Shown: positions 1 to 8,324 of the stretch, one piece after another
How positions within the stretch are numbered: position 1 is the stretch's first letter
Layout: each line of letters begins with the position of its first letter
Assembly (NCBI RefSeq): GCF_009674625.1
Contig: NZ_WKJQ01000003.1
Coordinates: 1-64,000, forward strand
Source: Haloferax marinum
GTDB taxonomy: Archaea > Halobacteriota > Halobacteria > Halobacteriales > Haloferacaceae
Length of the DNA stretch: 64,000 bases
Reading direction: 5' to 3'
Position numbers and translations under genes: made by a program
Notes under the pieces: model-generated
Told to the model about the DNA's origin: nothing
The model's database searches: none
What the model saw: the letters and a program-made list of their open reading frames with translations, nothing else

Positions 1-2691
1 ATGTCACACAGCCCAACAGTCGTCGTCGGCGTCGGGCACGCTGGAATCAGTGTGCTGTCTATGCTCGACACTATACCGCACGACGACGAAGACGCGTACT
101 CGTACGTCGCCGTCGACACCGATAAGGAACAGTTGACCGAGGCACCCCCCGACGCGAAGCGAATCTACCTCACCGAAAACCCGGCCTTGGTGGAGGAACA
201 CCTGCTGACGACGCCTTATCTACCAGAGTCGGTCGAGATCCAGCCCAAGGGATCTGCTCGCCAGCGACCGGTCGGCCGGTACAAACTGGAGAGTACGATG
301 GGCCCAGGTTTCAGACGTCTGTTCGAGACGCTGAAAGACGAAATCCTCGACCACGTCCGGTCCCACGAACTGGAATTCGACCCTGGCACGACGTCGGTCG
401 ACATTTTTCTCGTCAACTCCCTCGGAGGCGGGACGGGAAGCGGAACCTTCCCGCTCTTACTGGGGCTTCTCCAGAGGGTGACGTCCAAACTCGAGGAAGA
501 CCTCGGCTACGCAACGTACGTCGCCGGCGTTGGGTTCGTCCCCGAGATTCCAGTCGGTCTATCAGCCCATCAGAATCCGCTGCTCCGCAACTCCTATACG
601 AACGCGTACGCGGCGCTGTGTGACCTCAAGAGACTCATCGGGATACACGACCGGGAGGAGTCACTCACGGTCCAGCAGTTAGCAAATCTCGGCGAGAGCA
701 GTGCGTACGGTTCGGACAGTATCGACATGGCCGCCGTTCCGTTCGACGATTACTGGTTCGTCGGCGTCGACGAGGAACAAGTAGCAGACAGGTCAGCTGT
801 CGATGCCAGAGGAGTCGACTACGTGACCAGTCTCGACCGTGACGTCGCTCACGCAATCAGTGCAATTGGGGGACTGGACCAACACGCCAAACAGTGGGCG
901 TTCGAAACCCCCTATACAGGTACCTTCGAACGAGGGACGGTGAGCGTGCCACACGAGACGGTCCGGACGTTCGCAGCGAAGTGTGAGGCGAAAGCCGAGA
1001 TTCTCACCAGGCTTGAGGAGGAGCTCCCTGCAGAAATCGAGTCGAAGCGGGCCCGACGAGACGACCTGCGCGAGCTCAAGGATTACGCAAGTTCCGACAC
1101 GGTTCCAGACGATTTGAAGCTACGACGTGCAGTGAGCAATGCGATCACGGAGTCGCTCACGCCGAACGGCACGCCCATCGAGAGCAATGAGCCGGCGAAC
1201 GTCAAATCGTTCTTCGAACGGATGTCGGAACACCACGGGGTCGAGGGAGAACTTGTGGCGGGGGCCCTGCTCGACCGCCGGTTACACGAAGACGGGACAC
1301 TCTCAAACGTCGACGGGCGCCTCGAAGACACCGTCCGACGGCTCTGGACGAAGTACAACATCGAGTCGAGACCCACGTACCAGTCCAGTTCCGTGGAGAG
1401 TGACATGGCCGTCCTCGAGGAGTTCCTCGGCGACCGAATCGACGAGTACACCGCGGACGTCGACGACTGGGACCCGACCGTGTTCGACCGACTTCAGGAC
1501 ATGCTTCCACCGGTCATCGAGGCGTTCGAAAGCGAGCGAGAGTACGCCGAGTGGGCTCTCGAGATGCTTCGGGCGGACCGCTCGGAGTTGGCCGAGGTCA
1601 GAGAGACGTGGCGACGAGTACACACGATAGCCGACGTAATCGAGGAGACACGGGCGACGGTTCGCCACCGTATCGACGAACGCCTCGCAGACACCGAGGC
1701 GGAGATTACGAGCCTGTCGAACGAACGCGACGACGTGAAGCGAGAGTATCGAGCCCTCGAACGGGAGGTTAACGATCTCCGCGAGGAGCTCTCCGAGCCG
1801 ACGATAACGCCGAACCACACAGTACTACCCATCGACGACGAGCGAGTCACGTCTCTCGATTCGACGGCGGAAGCAAACAGACTCGAGAGTCTCGAAGACT
1901 ATGTCGAGCGCGAACTCGTAGATGTCGAGAAGCTCACACGCGCGGTCGGTCGATGCACCGAGCGTTGCGAGACGAAGACGAAAAGCATGCTAGAACAGGA
2001 CTGTTCCGAGAGCGACACAGATCAGCGATTTTCGGCTTCTGATGAGCTCTGGGGACTGTGTCACGAGTCGAACACAGACCTCGTACGACAGCTCTCCAGG
2101 GTGGTCCAAGGGAACCAGAGATTCTCCGGGCAGAGTGTTGGACACATCGACGACCCCTTCCGAATCGAGTGTTTTTTGTTCCGTCGGCGGGGTCCACTGT
2201 CGTCTCTCACGCGGTACCATAAACTGATGTCGATGGCTGAAGATGGGGTGCTGGATGAGTTGGCGACCCAGTACAACGATTACCGGCACGCGTTCGCGTA
2301 TCCGGAATTGTACAGTCGCAATACTATCGGGTCGAGTTGCACCCCTGCCAGGGTTTCGCTCACGCAACCGCCGGAGCTATCTCTCGACTGTATCGACAAA
2401 TCGGGACTCTCCGACGACGAACTGACGGACTTCGTCAAGACGACTGGTCTGGGCTCCTACCTTTATCTGGGCACGATGTGGGACGAGTACGACGATTCCG
2501 AAGCGCAGTTCACTGGGTGGAAAAGTGACTTACGAGAGTTCGGGCTCTCGTGGAAAGAGCTCCAACAGGCCTCACCGTCTACGTCTACGACCTCCGAGTG
2601 GTTGGCTGGAAACATCGCGTGGAGCGAACTACTCGAGGAGTATCGCGAGAACCTCGCTAATCAAATGGGGATTCGACTGGCGTACGAGTAA
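1..2691 (+). CDS. Tubulin/FtsZ-superfamily protein, long form A
   Basis: Large (896 aa) protein of the tubulin-like family seen in haloarchaea and some bacteria (Pfam Tubulin_2 type). The N-terminus carries a nucleotide-binding glycine motif (VGVGHAG, about residues 9-15). The tubulin signature GGGTGSG is at about 142-148, and an NAYAAL helix resembles tubulin/FtsZ H7 near residue 201. A heptad-rich coiled coil spans about 522-598, followed by a C-terminal module with YNDYRHAFAYPELY and GTMWDEY blocks. The same order occurs in the proteins at 4993 and 8325, so three paralogues sit within 11 kb. Expected to bind GTP and possibly polymerise in the cytoplasm; the tail probably binds partners. 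The N-terminus lines up with both paralogues, so the ATG at base 1 is probably the true start, although its promoter lies outside the window. The specific role is unknown. Confidence 0.88.
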   Translation: MSHSPTVVVGVGHAGISVLSMLDTIPHDDEDAYSYVAVDTDKEQLTEAPPDAKRIYLTENPALVEEHLLTTPYLPESVEIQPKGSARQRPVGRYKLESTMGPGFRRLFETLKDEILDHVRSHELEFDPGTTSVDIFLVNSLGGGTGSGTFPLLLGLLQRVTSKLEEDLGYATYVAGVGFVPEIPVGLSAHQNPLLRNSYTNAYAALCDLKRLIGIHDREESLTVQQLANLGESSAYGSDSIDMAAVPFDDYWFVGVDEEQVADRSAVDARGVDYVTSLDRDVAHAISAIGGLDQHAKQWAFETPYTGTFERGTVSVPHETVRTFAAKCEAKAEILTRLEEELPAEIESKRARRDDLRELKDYASSDTVPDDLKLRRAVSNAITESLTPNGTPIESNEPANVKSFFERMSEHHGVEGELVAGALLDRRLHEDGTLSNVDGRLEDTVRRLWTKYNIESRPTYQSSSVESDMAVLEEFLGDRIDEYTADVDDWDPTVFDRLQDMLPPVIEAFESEREYAEWALEMLRADRSELAEVRETWRRVHTIADVIEETRATVRHRIDERLADTEAEITSLSNERDDVKREYRALEREVNDLREELSEPTITPNHTVLPIDDERVTSLDSTAEANRLESLEDYVERELVDVEKLTRAVGRCTERCETKTKSMLEQDCSESDTDQRFSASDELWGLCHESNTDLVRQLSRVVQGNQRFSGQSVGHIDDPFRIECFLFRRRGPLSSLTRYHKLMSMAEDGVLDELATQYNDYRHAFAYPELYSRNTIGSSCTPARVSLTQPPELSLDCIDKSGLSDDELTDFVKTTGLGSYLYLGTMWDEYDDSEAQFTGWKSDLREFGLSWKELQQASPSTSTTSEWLAGNIAWSELLEEYRENLANQMGIRLAYE

Positions 2692-3222
2692 CGACTCCGG
2701 ACGGTGATTCGAGACGGTGCATGGGACAGAGTGGGTGAGGTGCTGCGTCGACTGTTCTCCCATCACCGATGGACTGGCCGAGTGAGCGTGAACACGAACA
2801 GCGCGCCGACGAACGCAGTGATGAATCCTTCGAGGACACTCGAAAACCGCGACCAGAACGTTGCCTCCCTCGCTCAGTTCTAGGCCAGAAGTCGACGAGG
2901 TTCTACACCAACTCTGTCGAAACCATCATTTGCAGATTGTTTGTTGAGTCAGTGCTGAACTCAGAGTACGTGTCGAGGATATGTTAATTCTCGGGGGGTC
3001 GGCGCAGCGTCTCAATTAGTTCTGTCAGGAAGTCATCAGTCCCACATCTACGCCGAACCGAGGTCATCTTCGTCTCGTCGTTCGCGTTGAGTATGGAGTT
3101 TGGTCAGCCAGCCACTGGTACTGACAAATAGTGATGAGGATTACACTCCGACCTCAGTAGAGACGTACGGACCACAGAGACAATCACCATCCCCCGTTTA
3201 CCACAGAAGCAAGACGAAGTGT
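2692..3222. other. Intergenic spacer, no gene seen
   Basis: About 530 bases between the first tubulin-like gene and the convergent zinc-ribbon gene. Short open frames exist on both strands, but none has an acidic composition, a recognisable motif or a promoter at the right distance. Nothing supportable was found. Confidence 0.5.
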
Positions 3223-4806
3223 TCACGAGAGGTCGGTTCCGCAGTTGGGACAGTACCGATCGGACGAATGAACACGGTGACCACAGAGACCACACGTCTC
3301 TTGAATCTCCGTTCCACACTCACGGCAGTACGGTTCATCCGTCACATCTCGGCCACAGACGGGGCATTGCCGGTCGAGGGCCGTTCCGCAGGTCGTACAG
3401 AACTCATCGTCGGTCCCGACCGGTGACTCACAGACGGGGCACTCGTCAGTCTGGTCTTCGGGTTCAGACTCTGGCTCTTCGACCTCCGGTTCCACACTCT
3501 CGGGTTCTTCGGGGTCAGACTCTGGCTCTTCGACCTCCAGTTCCTCACTCTCGGGTTCTTCGGGGTCAGACTCTGGCTCTTCGACCTCCGGTTCCACACT
3601 CTCGGGTTCTTCGGGGTCAGACTCTGGCTCTTCAGTCTCCGGTTCCTCACTCTCGGGTTCGGGTGGCGTTGGTGGTGCCTCATCCACGAACAACGACTCG
3701 TCGTCGGGGACTACCGGAACTGCAGAGCTCTCGACATATTTTGCGAGCCAGTCGTCGAGGTTGAGGCCGACTGCCTGCCGAATTGTCTGCCGTAGGTCAC
3801 CGTGTGTGAACGAGCCTTCAGTCGCGTTGATCGCTTCGAACACATCCTCGAACGAGTAGTTGCCGTCCGTTTCGACGCGAATCTCTGCATCGAGTGCAGC
3901 GAGGACGCGTCGACCCTTCGAATAGAAGGCGTTCGGCGACGTCCACTGACTCTTGTCGACGAGTACAGAACCGCGGTCGTGGTCGGTCATCAGATACTGG
4001 TGGAACCGAGAGAACGAGATATGGCCCTGTCTAAGTGTGAGCAAGGCGGCGTAGTAGTTCGTCGTTCCTTCGACTAGCCAATCGGTCGATTCGTGGCGCT
4101 GCCACTCCTGTCGGGTATGGACGTACTCGTGGACCCAGGTGTTGTTGGCATTGTCGACGCGGCTTGTGTCGACTGCCCAGAACCCGTTCGCACCGGACTG
4201 GAGACCGCCCCATCCCCAGTCGACGCTCGACGGCGCGGCGACGACGACGACTTCGTCGTTCTTCCCCCCGACGTCGAGGTTTCGGGCTGCGAAACTCAGG
4301 GACGAACGGACGTCAGAGATGGACGCCTGAAGCGAGGCCGGTTCCGGAATTGCCAAACGGAACAGCTGTCCCCCTGCTCGAAACCGTTTCTCGCTGTATG
4401 GACCGAGGTAGACGATGTTGCCGTCTGAACTGATGATTCCCTCCTGCCTGACGTCGTACGACTTGCTGAAGTCGAATTTCCGGCCGGAGTACTGCCACGA
4501 CCAGTTGAGTGGAGGACACTTGAAAATCGCCCACTCGCCGGTATCAACGAAGTCGTAGCCTCCCGAACTCGTCTGGTCGGTGTTCAAACGGAACCGTATC
4601 CACGGGTCTATCCCCCCACCCGTCCACCGACACTGGCGACCAGTGTGAGAAAAGCCATTCGTCTCTTCTGGCGACAGAGTGTTTGGAAACGATATACTAA
4701 ACGAACTGATGTCGGGGTGAAGGTCGTACTCGGCGTACAGATACACCGTTCCCTTCGACGTCCTGTCCAGTTCTGCGGAGAGTCGTTGAGTGATTGTTCG
4801 TGCCAT
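3223..4806 (-). CDS. Putative gluzincin-type metallopeptidase with acidic repeat linker and three zinc ribbons
   Basis: The central part contains HEYVH (about residues 226-230) followed 15 residues later by Glu in WLVEGTTNYYA, the arrangement of gluzincin metallopeptidases such as M61-like enzymes. No signal peptide is visible, so it is probably cytoplasmic. An acidic Pro/Glu/Ser linker built from a 17-residue repeat follows. The C-terminus has three consecutive zinc ribbons, each with two CxxC knuckles (CPVC/CTTC, CPVC/CREC, CGLC/CPNC). The frame is open to a GTG at 4866. However, a TATA-like element at 4851-4859 would start transcription near 4830, which favours the ATG at 4806 (527 aa). 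It is divergent from the tubulin-like gene at 4993 with under 200 bp between them, suggesting shared function or control. The substrate is unknown; it could also be an inactive scaffold. Confidence 0.75.
   Translation of the reverse strand: MARTITQRLSAELDRTSKGTVYLYAEYDLHPDISSFSISFPNTLSPEETNGFSHTGRQCRWTGGGIDPWIRFRLNTDQTSSGGYDFVDTGEWAIFKCPPLNWSWQYSGRKFDFSKSYDVRQEGIISSDGNIVYLGPYSEKRFRAGGQLFRLAIPEPASLQASISDVRSSLSFAARNLDVGGKNDEVVVVAAPSSVDWGWGGLQSGANGFWAVDTSRVDNANNTWVHEYVHTRQEWQRHESTDWLVEGTTNYYAALLTLRQGHISFSRFHQYLMTDHDRGSVLVDKSQWTSPNAFYSKGRRVLAALDAEIRVETDGNYSFEDVFEAINATEGSFTHGDLRQTIRQAVGLNLDDWLAKYVESSAVPVVPDDESLFVDEAPPTPPEPESEEPETEEPESDPEEPESVEPEVEEPESDPEEPESEELEVEEPESDPEEPESVEPEVEEPESEPEDQTDECPVCESPVGTDDEFCTTCGTALDRQCPVCGRDVTDEPYCRECGTEIQETCGLCGHRVHSSDRYCPNCGTDLS
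3467..3670 (-). repeat. 51-bp in-gene tandem repeat coding an acidic linker
   Basis: Four units of exactly 51 bp start at 3467, 3518, 3569 and 3620, the last partly diverged. Each encodes 17 residues of the type ESDPEEPESVEPEVEEP. The period keeps the reading frame, so copy number can change linker length without breaking the protein. Confidence 0.9.
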
Positions 4807-4850
4807 GTCGGTGGCTATGGCCTCAGATGATGCTGGAGACACACTATGGG

Positions 4851-4859
4851 TTAATAAAT
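4851..4859 (-). promoter_or_regulatory. TATA box for the zinc-ribbon gene
   Basis: On the minus strand the sequence reads ATTTATTAA. Archaeal transcription normally starts about 25 bases downstream, near 4830, which gives a short leader before the ATG at 4806. Confidence 0.5.
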
Positions 4860-4960
4860 CGTACACAGAATATGCAGTTCACTGGAGGTCCTCGTTCAGT
4901 ACTCAGGGGGTGTCCTCTGATGGAACACGACAGTTCGACCGCCTGCCGCGCCGAACCCAC

Positions 4961-4970
4961 TTTTATTAAC
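4961..4970 (+). promoter_or_regulatory. TATA box for the second tubulin-like gene
   Basis: TTTTATTAAC lies with its centre about 27 bases upstream of the ATG at 4993, as expected for a leaderless transcript. This supports 4993 as the start. Confidence 0.6.
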
Positions 4971-4992
4971 GTCGGTTTTGAATCAGTGACCG

Positions 4993-7287
4993 ATGAACAC
5001 ACCTCCTGTACTCGTCGTTGGCATCGGCGGGGCCGGGTGCTCCGTGTTAGCGTCCGTCGCAGAACTCGTATCACAGGAGGGTCTCAGCGACCGATTCCGT
5101 CTCGTTGCTATCGATTCGACCAGTCGCTCCCTCAGGGATGTCGAACCGGTCGTCGACGAAACGTACCACCTGAACGTCGACCAAGAAGCAGTCGCAGACG
5201 ACTACACATCGTTGGAGTATTTGCGAGACCAGTACGAGATAATCCCCGACGCAGGCACTTCACGACGACGACCACTCGGACGGTATTTGATAGACTCTGC
5301 AGCCGACACTGCTGGGCTAATCGAGTTCTTCCAAGCGTCGATCTCGTCGCTCATCGAGTCCGGTGAGTACGACAGCAGTGAGCCAGTGTACGTTTGGGTC
5401 GTGAACAGCCTGAGCGGAGGTACTGGCTCCGGTGCGATGCCACTCACGGCCGGGTTACTCGAAGCATCGAGTCGAAACATCGACAACCCCGTCGAACTGT
5501 TCGGAGTTGGGTCACTCCCACGACTCGACGAACTCGACCACCGGGTCCAGAAACCCGAAGGCGAACCGGTTCACTACGCGAACGCTTACACGGCGCTCGC
5601 AGAGATACGACGATTGATGGACCTCGATGGGGAAACCGAGTATCCACTAGAGTTCGAGGTCAACCGTCGAGCAACAGGCGTCAGGGTCGATTCACTCTCG
5701 ATCGGCGAAAATCCATTCTCGGGGTACTGGCTTATAGGCGTCAACGAGGCAGAACGGTTGAGAGCGTCCTACTTCAACCACGTCAATGACCTGATCTCCC
5801 GTCTAATCTACTACGTCTCATCAATCGAAGATTACGGGTGGTTCGAACAGGGGACGCTGTACTCGGCAGCAGGTGCCACTTTGGAACCTCCGTTCGAGGA
5901 CCTGGAAGAATATCACGAGGCACGTCAAGCGCTCGGGCGACTAGAGACGGAGTTGGCAGCGCTCCGGGACCGGCGCAAGTCGCTCCAAGACGCAGACCGC
6001 TTTATTCAGGACGTTCTAGAAGTAAGCCACGACATCTCTTCAGGTCGTGAGAACGAGAAAACGGCCCACGAGTCCCCAGTCGACGACTCGATAGTCTCGG
6101 CATGCCGCCGGGAAGTGAACATCTTGTCGCTAGACGAGACGTATTCAGTGGACGAGTGGGTTGCCGACCGTGCCGAGACGCTTGCGGCCGAACTCGACGG
6201 ACGGTTCCCTGAACAAGTCCCCGAATCGCTGGTCATCAGATATCTACTCGCCGTGTCCGCACTGGACTGGACGCGAAGTGAACTGGCGTCTCACTCTCTC
6301 ACCCAGTATCTCGAGCAACTCGAGGACCGTTGGTTACCAGAGCAACAGGATGAGAGGGACGAACGGCACCCAGACATCGACGACACCGAAACTACGTTCA
6401 GCGAGTGGGCGGAGGCAGTGCTCTCAGACCTCCAAGCGCACGAAATGGAACTCCGTCGAGACGCCACAGACTCGGTATTCCCGACGTTTCTCACCAGTCA
6501 CGGACAGCAACTAGCCGAGCTCGAGCGACAGCGACGACGGGCCGAGAGTATGTCAGACGAGTACGCCCGTTTGGAGTCGATGGAGTCCACTCTCGTCACA
6601 CAACGAGAGCGTACCCGGTCAAAACTGATAGAGTACCGTGACACACTCGAAAAGGAACGTGCAGCAAAACGAGCCGAGTGGGACCGCGTTCAGCAGCGGT
6701 GGACCCGCCACGCACAACACCGCTCTCAGGTCCGAGACCGACTCGAGAAGATTCGTGTTCGAGGTGCACGACTGTATCCTCCTGTCGACTCACTCGAGAC
6801 GGAAGCAGATACCGCCCCCTGGACTGCTGATGAGTGCTCGTTGGCGACGCTCGTGTCCGCCGACGTGGTGGACAGAACAGCCCTACTAGAGACGTTCGAG
6901 CGTGCTGTACTGACTCTCGACGAACCCGTCGAAGACCTGGCCGAATCTACGTACGGAATCACGAGCGGGAGACTGGGAATTATCGCACCCGAGACTGACC
7001 GCGAACTCCTGCGCGGAGAGGTCCTCCACGGGAGCGATGGGACAGACTCGCTGTTGCGTGAACTCTACTACCGGTTCGAAGCCGTCGACGAATTAGTCCA
7101 CTGGAACCACGACACTGCGATATTCTTGCTAGCGTGTTACCGTCCCGTCTCTCTCGAGTACACGAGTGAGTTCGGGACCGTCCACGAGTACTTCCAGGAC
7201 GCGGAAGATGACGTCAAATCGCTTCTCGGTTCGGTCACCGACAGCGAGATCGATCGGCGGTTCGCGTATCCCGAACTGGTGCAGTAA
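4993..7287 (+). CDS. Tubulin/FtsZ-superfamily protein, short form B
   Basis: The 764-aa paralogue of the proteins at 1 and 8325. The glycine-rich nucleotide-binding segment VGIGGAG is near residues 9-15 and SGGTGSG is at about 141-147. Note Ser instead of the first Gly found in the other two (SLSGGTGSGAMP versus SLGGGTGSGTFP). An H7-like NAYTALAEI block follows and a basic coiled coil spans about 503-588. It ends with RRFAYPELVQ, the point where the two longer paralogues continue with roughly 100 more residues containing GTMW-type blocks. It is therefore naturally shorter at the C-terminus rather than frameshifted: the stop is clean and the next gene follows with its own promoter. Probably a co-polymer or regulatory partner of forms A and C. 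Function inferred from family only. Confidence 0.85.
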   Translation: MNTPPVLVVGIGGAGCSVLASVAELVSQEGLSDRFRLVAIDSTSRSLRDVEPVVDETYHLNVDQEAVADDYTSLEYLRDQYEIIPDAGTSRRRPLGRYLIDSAADTAGLIEFFQASISSLIESGEYDSSEPVYVWVVNSLSGGTGSGAMPLTAGLLEASSRNIDNPVELFGVGSLPRLDELDHRVQKPEGEPVHYANAYTALAEIRRLMDLDGETEYPLEFEVNRRATGVRVDSLSIGENPFSGYWLIGVNEAERLRASYFNHVNDLISRLIYYVSSIEDYGWFEQGTLYSAAGATLEPPFEDLEEYHEARQALGRLETELAALRDRRKSLQDADRFIQDVLEVSHDISSGRENEKTAHESPVDDSIVSACRREVNILSLDETYSVDEWVADRAETLAAELDGRFPEQVPESLVIRYLLAVSALDWTRSELASHSLTQYLEQLEDRWLPEQQDERDERHPDIDDTETTFSEWAEAVLSDLQAHEMELRRDATDSVFPTFLTSHGQQLAELERQRRRAESMSDEYARLESMESTLVTQRERTRSKLIEYRDTLEKERAAKRAEWDRVQQRWTRHAQHRSQVRDRLEKIRVRGARLYPPVDSLETEADTAPWTADECSLATLVSADVVDRTALLETFERAVLTLDEPVEDLAESTYGITSGRLGIIAPETDRELLRGEVLHGSDGTDSLLRELYYRFEAVDELVHWNHDTAIFLLACYRPVSLEYTSEFGTVHEYFQDAEDDVKSLLGSVTDSEIDRRFAYPELVQ

Positions 7288-7420
7288 TCTATCAACCTGC
7301 CGGGCTCAAACGCAGATAGCCGACACACGTTGGGCCTGTTTACTATCTCTCGAGTGCCATTCCGTGACGTCCACGTGATTGGAGAGGGGCAAGCGTACCG
7401 ATTATCCGCCGCCAGGAGAA

Positions 7421-7430
7421 GTTATATAAA
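7421..7430 (+). promoter_or_regulatory. TATA box
   Basis: GTTATATAAA lies about 30 bases upstream of the ATG at 7455, consistent with a short-leader transcript of the membrane-protein gene. Confidence 0.6.
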
Positions 7431-7454
7431 ACTGATGTTCAACTGGGTATACAT

Positions 7455-8135
7455 ATGAAGAAACCAAACTTTCGGAATCACTGGCAGAAACGACTTCTGG
7501 TCGTCGTGGTCGCCGCTGTCGTGTTGCTCGCGGGAGCGGGCCTCGCAACTGCTGCGGTCAGTGGGTCGTTCGAGACGTCGTACGACGGATGGGATGACGA
7601 GTCTGACACCGAGACACGGGGCCACGAGATTCAGGTTGCGGGAACGGTCGAGGTGACCGGTGACGCCGCAGTCTCACCTCGTATCGTCGTCCGAGGAGCA
7701 GACCAGACGGTCCTCGACCAGGAATCAGTCCAGGTGTTCGTCGATGGGGAACGGTCGATCCAATTCGATCGGTCGGTCGAGAATTCGAGAGTCGTCTACC
7801 ACGCAGACGAGATTCCGTCGGGGACGACGCTTCGAGTCCAGTACAACTCGTACTACATCGGCGGTGCAGAGTCGGGAGAGGTGAACGTGGGTGCAGTCGA
7901 AGTGTTCTACGACACGCCGAGTGGGGACTCACAGCGTAACACGTTCACGGCGACAAATTCCCTGGAGAACCGTCCCGAGAGCGTAATCTCGGGGCTGGAG
8001 AGCGAGCTCAACACCGGAGGGACGCTGACCACGGTTCAGGAAGCCCTCTCGTATGCTGGTGCGCTGTTCGTCCTCGTTATCGTGTTCATGATCGGAAAGC
8101 GGGCTGTCAGCGATGACGGAGACGACTGGGATTAG
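7455..8135 (+). CDS. Exported protein anchored by a C-terminal membrane segment
   Basis: A 226-aa protein, not recognised by family. Residues about 10-35 form a basic then hydrophobic signal sequence or membrane anchor (KKPNFRNHWQKR followed by an LVVVVAAVVLLAGAG-type core). A roughly 150-residue polar, acidic, beta-rich extracellular region follows. A second hydrophobic segment (GALFVLVIVFMIG) lies near residues 195-212 and a short charged cytoplasmic tail KRAVSDDGDDWD ends the protein. It sits between two tubulin-like genes on the same strand, with its own TATA box. The position suggests it may connect the cytoplasmic tubulin-like proteins to the envelope, which is inference from context only. 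Confidence 0.7.
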   Translation: MKKPNFRNHWQKRLLVVVVAAVVLLAGAGLATAAVSGSFETSYDGWDDESDTETRGHEIQVAGTVEVTGDAAVSPRIVVRGADQTVLDQESVQVFVDGERSIQFDRSVENSRVVYHADEIPSGTTLRVQYNSYYIGGAESGEVNVGAVEVFYDTPSGDSQRNTFTATNSLENRPESVISGLESELNTGGTLTTVQEALSYAGALFVLVIVFMIGKRAVSDDGDDWD

Positions 8136-8324
8136 GGCAGTTGTCACGACGGCGTTACCCTAAACGGCGTCGAGTAACTCCGGCCTGGCTACGGTAGTGT
8201 AATTGTCGACTCAGGAGAAAGAACTCTCGTGTCCACCGAGAACACATGGTTTTCGTTTGATTGGTTGCGAGGTCAGAAATTCAGCCCTACCAAAACTTAA
8301 GTGACCCTCAACTGAAGTGAGGAT

